Part shown: positions 43,743 to 52,496 of the stretch, piece after piece
How positions within the stretch are numbered: position 1 is the stretch's first letter
How the letters are laid out: every line of letters begins with the position of its first letter
Origin: Chloroflexota bacterium
GTDB taxonomy: Bacteria > Chloroflexota > Anaerolineae > B4-G1 > SLSP01
NCBI GenBank assembly: GCA_029555965.1
Contig: JAKQHY010000064.1
Coordinates: forward strand, 1-57,901
Direction of reading: 5' to 3'
Length of the DNA: 57,901 bases
Made by a program: the position numbers and the translations under genes
Notes under the pieces: generated by a model
Databases searched by the model: none
What the model saw: the letters and a program-made list of their open reading frames with translations, nothing else
What the model was told of the DNA's origin: nothing

Positions 43743-44996
43743 GTGCGTAAGGTTATTCTGCGAGACAGGAGGAAGATACCTCCATTCAATGAACCGGCAC
43801 GCGATTTAAGTGTGCTCAATAAGCCCCTGTGGCTGTTTCACCGGGATTTGTTGGCGCGCTATACCACCGAGGAACGGGAAGTTGATTCTATCAATGAGAT
43901 AGAGAAAGACCGTGAGGAGACGCTGGTTTATCGGGATAATTTATATTTTGATGAGGTCTTTATCGAAGAATTTATTACCCGCGCCAAAGCCTCCGGTAAA
44001 GCTTGTCAGGTTGCCTTTTCCCTGGACGATCGCGCTATCACTGGGCAGGCTATATATCTTCAGCGCGGTATCCGGCGGCAGGGTAACTATTTTGTGGCAG
44101 ACTTGTGGTATTATCCTTATGGGATTGAGCCGGTTGTCCGCCCCTTAGTCATTGACACCGCTCCGCGCCGGATTGGGTTTTATCATGTCCCAACTCACAT
44201 GTCTGATGCTTACGGCGATCTGGTTTATCACCTACCCACCAAACCCTTCCTCTCAATAGAGCACTGGATGCACATTTTGCATGCCAACATTGACTTCGGC
44301 ATCTTTGCTATTGGCGCGCGTTATGAAAACCGTCTGAATAAGGATGTGGGTCTGGCGTTGAAGCTGCTGTGGCGGGGGATGTGGGAGCGGAAACAGGTAC
44401 TCACCACTTCGGGCATTGTAGAGATAGGCAAGGATTGTGACATTGATCCCACGGTAGTCATCCAAGGCCCTTCCTTTATCGGCAATAATGTTAAGATTGG
44501 CCCTGGGGTCATTGTGCGTAACTGTATCGTGGGAGACAACGTGACTATTGACCACGGCTGTCAGTTGATGTTGAGCGTGGTGGGGAACGGCACCTTTTTG
44601 CCATTTCGGGCTGCTCTCTATCGCACGGTGTTGATGCCAGAATGTATGGTGGCGCAAAACACCTGTCTTCAGATGTGTGTTGTCGGACGGGAGTCCTTTA
44701 TCGGCGCCGGCAGCACCTTCACAGACTTCTATCTGGTGGACCGTCCTATTCGCGCCCTTTTTGGTGGGCGCCTGGAGGAGACTGGTATGACGGCTATCGG
44801 TGGGGCTGTGGGCCACAATGTGCGGATTGGCTCTGGTATGATCGTCATGCCCGCCCGTATGATCGAATCTGATGTAATTTTGATCCCTTCACCTGAAAGA
44901 CGTATTATTGCGGCGAACATTTATTACGAAGATAGCGACCATTTAAAAGTTAAAAACGGCGAGCAACTTCATCCACGAAAATTTCCACGTGATTGA
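43743..44996 (+). CDS. Left-handed beta-helix (hexapeptide-repeat) protein
   Basis: A 417-residue protein starting at GTG, 12 bp after the V4R gene. Residues 1-215 are of unknown fold. Residues 225-380 show hexapeptide repeats of the LbH type (IVEIGKDCDIDPTVVI, FIGNNVKIGPGVIV, CIVGDNVTIDHGC), as in GlmU-like acyltransferases and nucleotidyltransferases. A catalytic histidine cannot be assigned with confidence, and no nucleotidyltransferase signature is seen in the N-terminal half. It could be an acyl- or sugar-modifying enzyme or a structural protein; the next gene encodes an acyl-ACP-reductase-like protein. Confidence 0.75.
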   Translation: MRKVILRDRRKIPPFNEPARDLSVLNKPLWLFHRDLLARYTTEEREVDSINEIEKDREETLVYRDNLYFDEVFIEEFITRAKASGKACQVAFSLDDRAITGQAIYLQRGIRRQGNYFVADLWYYPYGIEPVVRPLVIDTAPRRIGFYHVPTHMSDAYGDLVYHLPTKPFLSIEHWMHILHANIDFGIFAIGARYENRLNKDVGLALKLLWRGMWERKQVLTTSGIVEIGKDCDIDPTVVIQGPSFIGNNVKIGPGVIVRNCIVGDNVTIDHGCQLMLSVVGNGTFLPFRAALYRTVLMPECMVAQNTCLQMCVVGRESFIGAGSTFTDFYLVDRPIRALFGGRLEETGMTAIGGAVGHNVRIGSGMIVMPARMIESDVILIPSPERRIIAANIYYEDSDHLKVKNGEQLHPRKFPRD

Positions 44997-45007
44997 CAAA
45001 GGACTGA

Positions 45008-46081
45008 ATGGATTCGTTTGCCTTTATTATTCATCCAATTGATCCGAAGCGGGATGTAACTCGCAAGTATCCGGTATTGGGCAAAATACTTCCCGAGCCG
45101 ACCATTCACTTTTTAAGTCGTTTTTGGCCGCCAGTACGTTTGTCGCACGTAACCGGCGCGCGCTCCAGGGGGACTGGGAAGGAAATCGAGGGTTGGTTGA
45201 TCGCTGTCCCTTACACCACCCAGCGCATGTTGACGTTGCCCGCTAAGGAGGTGTACCGCAAGATCATTGCCGCCGGGCGTCTGGCAGAAAGTTTAGGAGC
45301 GAAAATATTAGGACTGGGTGCCTATACATCCGTCATTGGCGATGGGGGACGCACTATTGCCAATGCGCTGGATATTGCCGTAACTTCTGGCGACAGTTAC
45401 ACCGCGGCAATTTCTGTCTATGCTACCCAAAAGGCGGCGCGCTTAATGGAGATCGATCTGGCACAGTCTGTAGTGGCAGTTGTGGGAGCGGGCGGGGCGA
45501 TTGGACAGGCCGTGTCGCAATTGCTGGCCCCTCGCATTGGACGAATGGTATTGATTGGTCGGCAACGTGAGGGTTTGGAATTAGTGGTGGATAAGGTACG
45601 TGCTATGGGATGCGCGGATGTAGTGATTTCTGAAGATGTTTCAACCATCACTGCCGCCGAAGTGGTGCTTACCGTGACCAGTTCCGGCGGCAATTTGATC
45701 CAACCGGAGATGTTGCGGCGCGGCGCGGTGGTTTGTGATGTCTCGCGTCCCAGGGATGTTTCCTGGCAGGTCAGTCGGGCGCGCGATGATGTATTGGTGA
45801 TTGATGGCGGATTGGTGCGTGTGCCGGGGCAGATTCATTTCGGCTTTGATTACGGCCTGCCCTCTGACTTGACGTATGGATGTTTTGCGGAGACAATGAC
45901 ACTAGCATTTGAAGGCTTGTTCGAGGATTATTCTGTTGGTAAAGACCTTTCTTTGGAGAAGGTGCGTCAGATTGATGCATTGGCTACACATCATGGCTTT
46001 GAATTGGCGGCTTTGCGCAGCTTCGAAAAGAAACTGGATGAGTCGTTAATCGAGAAAATTAAGGCAAAGGTACAGCGCTGA
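45008..46081 (+). CDS. Acyl-ACP reductase-like (AAR family) oxidoreductase
   Basis: A 357-residue protein closely resembling cyanobacterial long-chain acyl-ACP reductase, which makes fatty aldehydes. From memory of that family, these segments match in order: LGAYTSVIGD (103-112), VTSGDSYTAA (125-134), the Rossmann loop VVGAGGAIGQAV (158-169), VIDGGLVRVP (264-273) and YGCFAETMTLAFEGL (290-304), whose Cys292 aligns with the acylated catalytic cysteine; KVRQIDALATHHGF matches the C-terminus. No aldehyde-deformylating oxygenase gene is in the window. It could supply a fatty aldehyde or alcohol as product or signal, or use another acyl thioester. Confidence 0.85.
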   Translation: MDSFAFIIHPIDPKRDVTRKYPVLGKILPEPTIHFLSRFWPPVRLSHVTGARSRGTGKEIEGWLIAVPYTTQRMLTLPAKEVYRKIIAAGRLAESLGAKILGLGAYTSVIGDGGRTIANALDIAVTSGDSYTAAISVYATQKAARLMEIDLAQSVVAVVGAGGAIGQAVSQLLAPRIGRMVLIGRQREGLELVVDKVRAMGCADVVISEDVSTITAAEVVLTVTSSGGNLIQPEMLRRGAVVCDVSRPRDVSWQVSRARDDVLVIDGGLVRVPGQIHFGFDYGLPSDLTYGCFAETMTLAFEGLFEDYSVGKDLSLEKVRQIDALATHHGFELAALRSFEKKLDESLIEKIKAKVQR

Positions 46082-46113
46082 CCAACGGTTATGTGACCGT
46101 GAGGAGGTAGGGA

Positions 46114-47010
46114 ATGAGTGATGGTCGTATCCTGGTAGTCGAGGATGATTTCGATATTTCCAATATGCTGCAACTATACTTCAAATCACAAGGGTACGAG
46201 GTGTTCGTGGCCCCGCGTGGCGGCGTAGCCCTGGAAATGACCCGACAGCGGATGCCCAACGTCATTGTGTTGGACATTATGCTGCCCGACATTGATGGCT
46301 ACGAAGTGTGCCGCTTGCTGCGGACCAACTTGCGTACCAGCCACATCCCCATTATTTTCCTGACGCAAAAGGATGAACGCAGCGACAAAATCCACGGATT
46401 GGAGTTGGGGGCGGATGACTATATCACCAAACCCTTTGATGTGGAAGAACTCCGCTTGCGGGTGCGCAACACCATCAAGAGCGCCGAAGTGGCGGCGCTG
46501 ACCAGTCCCAGCACTGGATTGGCGAGTGGGCGCTTGATCGAGCAACAGTTGCGAGAACTCATGCGCAAGGATGATTGGGGAATTCTGTACATTGGCATTA
46601 GTGGGCTGGATGCTTTTAGCGAGTTCTACGGCTTCGTTGCGGGTGAGGAAGTGTTGCGTTTCACAGGGATGTTGCTGAATGAAATCATTGAAGAGATGGG
46701 AACTCCCGATGATTTTATTGGACACATCGGCGGTGATGATTTCATTGTGGTTACTCGCAAAGAACTGATTATTCCCTTGCGTGATGAAATTGTCAAACGC
46801 TTTGCTGACAGCGTTGGCACCCACTATGATTTTATGACACGGATGCAAGGGTACTTGGTTATCCAGAACGATCAAGGGGAAGAAGTGCGGGCGCCACTGA
46901 TGAGTCTGCAAGTGGGAGGACTTTCGGCAGATAATGGGCCGTTTACTGACATTCGGGAGATCACTGAAGCGGCGGCCGAAGCGCGCCGCGCGGCTGCGCG
47001 TAAGCAATAG
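46114..47010 (+). CDS. Response regulator with degenerate GGDEF domain
   Basis: Residues 5-120 form a receiver with acidic pocket Asp11/Asp12, phosphorylation site Asp54 (VLDIMLPD) and Lys106 (TKPFD). Residues 130-295 resemble a GGDEF domain but the active-site motif is GGDDF (206-210) and the substrate-binding region is shortened, so cyclic-di-GMP synthesis is doubtful; it may bind nucleotide or act as an interaction module. It lies between the AAR-like gene and the large hybrid kinase, which is its likely phosphodonor. GGAGG precedes the start. Confidence 0.88.
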   Translation: MSDGRILVVEDDFDISNMLQLYFKSQGYEVFVAPRGGVALEMTRQRMPNVIVLDIMLPDIDGYEVCRLLRTNLRTSHIPIIFLTQKDERSDKIHGLELGADDYITKPFDVEELRLRVRNTIKSAEVAALTSPSTGLASGRLIEQQLRELMRKDDWGILYIGISGLDAFSEFYGFVAGEEVLRFTGMLLNEIIEEMGTPDDFIGHIGGDDFIVVTRKELIIPLRDEIVKRFADSVGTHYDFMTRMQGYLVIQNDQGEEVRAPLMSLQVGGLSADNGPFTDIREITEAAAEARRAAARKQ

Positions 47011-47059
47011 CGCCTCACCGGCGTCGTTAGGCAGCCTCATGGACATGAGGAGTCAATAA

Positions 47060-50000
47060 GTGCTGCGGGGAGACGAGTTACAAACCATTGGCGAGCAATT
47101 GGCGCTGGCAACCACCGCCGAAGCTGCCTGGCAGATCGCGTTGGAAACCAGTTTACCATTGCTGGAGGCCACCGCCGGAGCATGGATCTGGCAGACACCG
47201 ACTTCTCAAACGGTGTCTGTCGTTGCGTCCGCTTCGCCCTCCGTTGCATGGACCGAGATACTCAACCAGATAGGAGAGACTTCCGCACCGCAGCAGTTCT
47301 TTGATGCATACTTTGGTCCAGAACCAGCCGGCGTGCTGTTGCTTCCCGTCGCGGTGACGCCCTGGCAGGGCTGGTTGGTTTTATACCGCGCCCAACAGCC
47401 ATTTGATGCGGAGGCGCTGCCGTGGGCGATTGCGTTGGTACAAATGACGCGGTTGGCCGTGTCAGCGGTTGCGCGTTACGGGCAAGTAGAGCAGCGTTAT
47501 GCCGTATCCCAGCAACGCATAGAGCAGTTGAAATATTTAATGGATGTTGCCGCCACGGTAGGGACCACACTGGACCTGGAGTCCGTGTTGCAAGAAATTG
47601 TCCAGGCCGTATCCCATGTATTGCATTGCCAACGCACGGTCATCTTCGAGGTAGATGCTCTCAATCAGACACTCAACATGGTCGCCGCGGAGGGCATTTC
47701 GGAGCGGTATTGGGCAGTTTCACAGGGGATCCCTCTGGTTACGGGAGGTCGCGCTCATGCGGTAGTTGCCAACGAGATTGTGGTCTCGGAAGATATTCTG
47801 ACAGAGTCAGCCTCGGCGGATATCGCGCCGTTGGCAAAGGAAGAGGGTTTTCGCGCCTTCGTGGATTTACCCTTGTATCGCGGCGACAAGCCGATCGGCC
47901 TTCTTTCCGTACAATTCGTTGAACCGCATCAGTTCGTTGAGGATGAACTGACGCTCCTGCGCATCATGGGCGAGCAGGCAGCGGTGGCTATTGAGAATGC
48001 GCGCCTTTACATGCAGACGGATGTGGAGTTGCGTCGGCGACTGACTGCTCTGGAGTCTCTACAGCGGGTGACGCGCGAGATCACCGCAACCGTGGACCTG
48101 GACTATATCTTGAGCGAAGTCTTGGCAGAAGCGGTGCGGTTCAGTGAGGCCGAGTCCGGCCTGGTGTTGCGCTTCGAGGAAGGGGAAACATCCCTCTGCG
48201 CGCATCGAGGCTATACAGAGACTGCCCTGATTGGTATCCAGACCATCCTTGATGCGCGGCGTTTTGGCGCCTCCCTGGCGCAATTTGTGGAAAAACAAGA
48301 ATCAGTCTACTTGCCGGATGTCGCTGCGCTGCCCGATGTAGAGCGCTACCCGGCAGATGCGCGCACTTTGTTGATCACACCCGTTTTTTACGAACAGCGG
48401 TTGGCCGCCATCATTATGATTCAGAGTAGCCAACCACAGGCCTTCTCCAGAGCGACGATAGAATTTGTGGAAGGCCTGGCCGTGCAGGCTTCCGTGGCCG
48501 TCGGCAATGCGCGTCGTTACCAAGAACAACTGCAGCGCGGTGTATTGTTACATCAACGGGCAGAACAGATGACCCTGTTGCTGGAAGTTAGCCGTACAAT
48601 GCGCTCCGATCGGTCGCTTGAAGATGTTTTGCTGGATGTGGCCTACGCAGTGCAAGAGGGCACCGGTTTTAATGTCGTGTTAATCAGTGTGTTGGAAGGG
48701 AATTTCTTGCGGCGGGTCGCCGGCGCCGGGATCCCCTTGGTCGAACTTCAGCGGATGAAAAAGGCGCGGCATACGTGGGCGCAGATCAAAACGCTCTGTC
48801 AGGAGCAATTTCGCCTGGGACAATGCTATTATATCCCTGCCGAGTATGCCAATTTGTTGGAGGGGATGGACGTGTTCATTCCTGGCGCTGAGGATGTCCG
48901 GCGGTTGCCCGGCGATTGGCATCGGTTAGATTCGTTTGTCATTCCTTTGCGGGGCAGCCGCGGTGATGTGGTGGGGATGATGAGTGTGGATGAGCCGGTA
49001 AGCGGTCGCGCCCCCACGGCTGCAACTGCGGAGGTTATTGAGTTATTTGCGACCCAAGTATCGTTGGCGATTGAGAATAACCGTCTGGTCGAAGACCTGC
49101 GCCGACAAGTCAATACGCTGCGCTTGTTTAATGAACTGAGCCGTTCGATCACAACCAAACTGGACTTGCCGCTGGTCTTGAACACCGTCGTCCAGGCTGT
49201 AACCAATTTACTGGAATATGACTACGCTACCATTTACCTTCAAGATCAGAGCGGCGCGCGGCTGACGCCGTTGGCGTCTTCGGGGTATTCGCTGGATTTG
49301 TTGGGCGATGTTTCGTTCCGCATTGGAGACGGGTTGGTGGGCAAGGTGGCGCAGATGGGGATGCCTCTGGTGATTGAAGACACGCACTCCGACGGCCGTT
49401 TTGTGCCTGGCCCCATCGCGGTGGGTTCGACGGTGTTGGCGCCCTTGATGGTCGAAGGCCGCTCGGTGGGCGTGCTTTCGGCGGAGCGCAAGGTCGCAGG
49501 GGATTTCACCCCCACCGATGTGGCCATTCTCACTTCCCTGGCCGACCAGGTCGCGGTGGCGGTGGAAAATGCCCGCCTCTTTGATACCGTCAAAAAGTTC
49601 AGCGCCGAGCTGGAGGAAAGAGTCGCCGAGCGCACCCAGGAGTTGGCCGAAGCCTTAGAGGATTTGCGCGTGCAAAGCGACCGCTCAGAGGTGCTTTATC
49701 ATATCGCATCCGAGTTGGTCGCCAGCCTGGATATGGATCGGGTATTGAGTCAGGCTCTGATGTTGTTACAAAAAGCTGTCCGGGCTTCCAAGAGTTCGGT
49801 TATTCTGGTGGATCGCGTTACCGGGCAATTAGTTTACCGCGCAGCGATTGGGCATACTGAACCCATTCCACCCGGTGGTCGCGTGGCCCCTTTCACGGTA
49901 GATAGTGGAGTGGTGGGCCGCGCTTTGAAGTATAAGCGCCCTGTGGTTATTCCCGATGTTGCGGATGTTGATCAAGATATATTGATGCCGGACTCGTTGA

Positions 50001-52081
50001 TTCACTCCCTGATGGTAGTGCCGATTTTGAGCGGGGCCGGGGAGTCCTTGGGCGTGATCTTGCTGCAATCGCCGGTAGCGGATGCTTTTGACGAGACCGG
50101 GTTGCAACTGGTCGAGGCGGCCGCGGTGCAGTTGGGCAATGCCCTGAACAATGCGGAGCTATATCGTCTGATCCGCGAGCAGGCGGAAAGCCTGGGGTTG
50201 ATGTTGCGCTCTCAACAAATCGAGGCCGCCAAGCATGAAGCAATCCTGGAAGGTATTGCTGATGGTGTGATGGTGGCCGATGCCACCGGGCGGGTGATTC
50301 TGTTCAATGCCGCTTCCGAACATATCCTTTCCATCAGCCGCAGTCAGGCTTTGGGGCGTTTCCAGGATGATATTTTTGGACTCTATGGCAGCGCGGCGCG
50401 CGATTGGCTGACAAAGATCGAGGAATGGCGCGCCAACCCTCAAAGCCCCAATGCGGAAGGCTTCCTGGCGCATCGCCTCGAAGTGGGCCGTAAGATGGTG
50501 AGCGTCCACCTGTCGCCGGTTATGTCGCCAGGGTTGGAGTTCCTGGGCGTCGTTTCCGTCTTTCGGGATGTGACTGCCGAAGTTGCGGCCGATCGCGCCA
50601 AGAGCGAATTTGTGTCTACCGTCTCACATGAATTGCGCACACCGATGACTTCCATTGTGGGTTATGTGGACTTGTTGCTGGCCGGCGTTACCGGCCCATT
50701 GGGAGAGTTACAGACAGACTTTTTGAAGAAGGTGAAGACAAACGCTGGCCGGTTGACCACCCTGGTGAACGACTTGTTGGATATTTCGCGCATTGAGACC
50801 GGCCGGGTGGAGCTACAGCGCGAGCCGGTTGTGATCGAGTCGCTCATTGAGCAAGTGCAGGACCTCTTGCGTCCCAAGGTGGAGGACAAAGAGCAGCGGT
50901 TGTATACGGTGTTGCCGCCAGCCCTGCCCAAAGTCTATGGCGATCCGGCGCGGCTTACGCAGATTCTCACGAATCTGATGGGCAATGCGCATAAGTACAC
51001 CCCGGCTGGGGGAGAAATCACCATCTATGCTTACGTGCGGCGCGGGGCCATGCACGTGGCGGTGGCCGATACAGGGATTGGGATCGCCCCAGAAAACCAG
51101 AAAAAGATTTTCGACCGTTTTTACCGTGTCGAAGACGATCCCGCAGTCTACGAAGTATCGGGCACTGGTCTGGGGTTGGCGATTTCACTGTCTATGATTC
51201 AGATGCACGGCGGCGAAATCTGGTTGGAGAGTCGCCTGGGGATGGGCAGTATCTTCACCTTCTCCATTCCGCTGGCTGAAGGCGAACCAACGACCGATGT
51301 AGGGACGCCGCCGAAGAGTTTCGCCGACATGAAGACCCTGGGAACAGCGCTGATCGTGGATGAGGATTTGGAATTCACCGATGTCATTAAAGCCGCATTG
51401 GAAGTCGAAGGGATGCAGGTGGTCACTGCGGTATCGGGGGAGGCCGCCCTGCGACTGGCTCGGCAGCAGCCGCCCGATATCGTCTCCCTGGATGTGCGAC
51501 TGCCGGATTTAAGTGGCTTTGAAGTCCTGCAACTGCTCAAACGTGATCCTGAAACGGCAGACATCCCGGTCGTGATTGTATCCGCTGTCCCGGAAAAGGA
51601 GCAGGGGCTGAGCCTGGGGGCGATAGATTACCTGACGAAGCCGCTGCACACCAAGCAGTTTGTGATGTTAGTGCGGCGCATCTTGGAAAGGCGCGGTCCG
51701 GTTTTGGTGGTGGATGACGATCGCGCTACTTTAGATGCAGTGCGTTCCGCCCTGCAATTGCAAGGCATTGGGGTGCGTACGGCGCGCTCGGGGCATGCTG
51801 CCCTGGAACTGTTGGCAAAAATCCAACCAACCGTGTTGGTCGTGGATTCTACCTTGCCAGAAATGGATGGTCGCAGCGTATTGGAAACGTTGCAACAGAC
51901 TGCGCCGGCAGCGCACCTTCCCGCTATGGTGTTGTCAGACAGCGTGGAGGAACTTGCGTCACACCAGACCGCGTTGCAGGAGTTGGGGGCAGTCCGTTTT
52001 TTGACCAAGCCCCTCTCTCTAGAGGGCTTGACCCGCGACATTTCCGGCCTGATCAATGGGAACGGCGTGCGTAAAGCTTAA
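47060..52081 (+). CDS. Multi-GAF hybrid histidine kinase with two C-terminal receivers
   Basis: A 1673-residue soluble sensor kinase without membrane segments. In order: an N-terminal GAF-like region (1-160), five further GAF-type domains (about 165-310, 330-490, 500-680, 690-840, 870-1035) linked by short helices, one PAS domain (about 1055-1165), HisKA with the phosphoacceptor in VSHELRTPM (His1190), HATPase (about 1285-1400, NLMGNAHKYTPAG and GTGLGLAIS) and two receivers (about 1430-1545 and 1550-1668) with phosphorylatable Asp in SLDVRLPD and VVDSTLPEMD. GAF ligands are unknown. It starts at GTG, 49 bp after the response regulator. Several small cytosolic signals may be integrated here. 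Confidence 0.92.
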   Translation: MLRGDELQTIGEQLALATTAEAAWQIALETSLPLLEATAGAWIWQTPTSQTVSVVASASPSVAWTEILNQIGETSAPQQFFDAYFGPEPAGVLLLPVAVTPWQGWLVLYRAQQPFDAEALPWAIALVQMTRLAVSAVARYGQVEQRYAVSQQRIEQLKYLMDVAATVGTTLDLESVLQEIVQAVSHVLHCQRTVIFEVDALNQTLNMVAAEGISERYWAVSQGIPLVTGGRAHAVVANEIVVSEDILTESASADIAPLAKEEGFRAFVDLPLYRGDKPIGLLSVQFVEPHQFVEDELTLLRIMGEQAAVAIENARLYMQTDVELRRRLTALESLQRVTREITATVDLDYILSEVLAEAVRFSEAESGLVLRFEEGETSLCAHRGYTETALIGIQTILDARRFGASLAQFVEKQESVYLPDVAALPDVERYPADARTLLITPVFYEQRLAAIIMIQSSQPQAFSRATIEFVEGLAVQASVAVGNARRYQEQLQRGVLLHQRAEQMTLLLEVSRTMRSDRSLEDVLLDVAYAVQEGTGFNVVLISVLEGNFLRRVAGAGIPLVELQRMKKARHTWAQIKTLCQEQFRLGQCYYIPAEYANLLEGMDVFIPGAEDVRRLPGDWHRLDSFVIPLRGSRGDVVGMMSVDEPVSGRAPTAATAEVIELFATQVSLAIENNRLVEDLRRQVNTLRLFNELSRSITTKLDLPLVLNTVVQAVTNLLEYDYATIYLQDQSGARLTPLASSGYSLDLLGDVSFRIGDGLVGKVAQMGMPLVIEDTHSDGRFVPGPIAVGSTVLAPLMVEGRSVGVLSAERKVAGDFTPTDVAILTSLADQVAVAVENARLFDTVKKFSAELEERVAERTQELAEALEDLRVQSDRSEVLYHIASELVASLDMDRVLSQALMLLQKAVRASKSSVILVDRVTGQLVYRAAIGHTEPIPPGGRVAPFTVDSGVVGRALKYKRPVVIPDVADVDQDILMPDSLIHSLMVVPILSGAGESLGVILLQSPVADAFDETGLQLVEAAAVQLGNALNNAELYRLIREQAESLGLMLRSQQIEAAKHEAILEGIADGVMVADATGRVILFNAASEHILSISRSQALGRFQDDIFGLYGSAARDWLTKIEEWRANPQSPNAEGFLAHRLEVGRKMVSVHLSPVMSPGLEFLGVVSVFRDVTAEVAADRAKSEFVSTVSHELRTPMTSIVGYVDLLLAGVTGPLGELQTDFLKKVKTNAGRLTTLVNDLLDISRIETGRVELQREPVVIESLIEQVQDLLRPKVEDKEQRLYTVLPPALPKVYGDPARLTQILTNLMGNAHKYTPAGGEITIYAYVRRGAMHVAVADTGIGIAPENQKKIFDRFYRVEDDPAVYEVSGTGLGLAISLSMIQMHGGEIWLESRLGMGSIFTFSIPLAEGEPTTDVGTPPKSFADMKTLGTALIVDEDLEFTDVIKAALEVEGMQVVTAVSGEAALRLARQQPPDIVSLDVRLPDLSGFEVLQLLKRDPETADIPVVIVSAVPEKEQGLSLGAIDYLTKPLHTKQFVMLVRRILERRGPVLVVDDDRATLDAVRSALQLQGIGVRTARSGHAALELLAKIQPTVLVVDSTLPEMDGRSVLETLQQTAPAAHLPAMVLSDSVEELASHQTALQELGAVRFLTKPLSLEGLTRDISGLINGNGVRKA

Positions 52082-52102
52082 CCGTATACAGGAGTAACGA
52101 TA

Positions 52103-52480
52103 ATGGTTAAAATTTTAGTGGCTGAGGACGAACGTGACATCCGCGAATTGATAGCTTTTACCCTGCGCTTCGCCAATTTTGAGGTGGAACTGGCGCGCAA
52201 TGGCGCTGAAGCAGTGGAAAAAGCTCCTGAGATTATTCCCGATTTGATTCTAATGGATGTGCGAATGCCTTTGATGACCGGATATGAGGCCTGTGAGGCG
52301 CTGAAACAGAACGCAAAGACCAAAAACATCCCGGTAATCTTCCTTTCGGCCAAAGGCCAGGAAAGTGAAATTCAAGAGGGGTTAGAAGTGGGCGCGACCG
52401 ATTACATTCTCAAACCCTTCGCTCCCGATGAATTAACGTCCCAAGTAAAACGTGTTCTTAAAGAGTTGGGTAAAGCTTGA
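52103..52480 (+). CDS. Single-domain response regulator (receiver only)
   Basis: A 125-residue CheY-like protein with the acidic pair Glu8-Asp9, phosphorylation site Asp52 (LMDVRMPLM), and Lys in ILKPFAPDE (about 104). There is no output domain. It lies 21 bp after the hybrid kinase and 16 bp before the second alpha/beta hydrolase, so it may relay phosphate from the kinase's receivers to another partner or act on the pseudo-hydrolase by contact. Confidence 0.93.
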   Translation: MVKILVAEDERDIRELIAFTLRFANFEVELARNGAEAVEKAPEIIPDLILMDVRMPLMTGYEACEALKQNAKTKNIPVIFLSAKGQESEIQEGLEVGATDYILKPFAPDELTSQVKRVLKELGKA

Positions 52481-52496
52481 TTGGGGGGTCTAGCCT

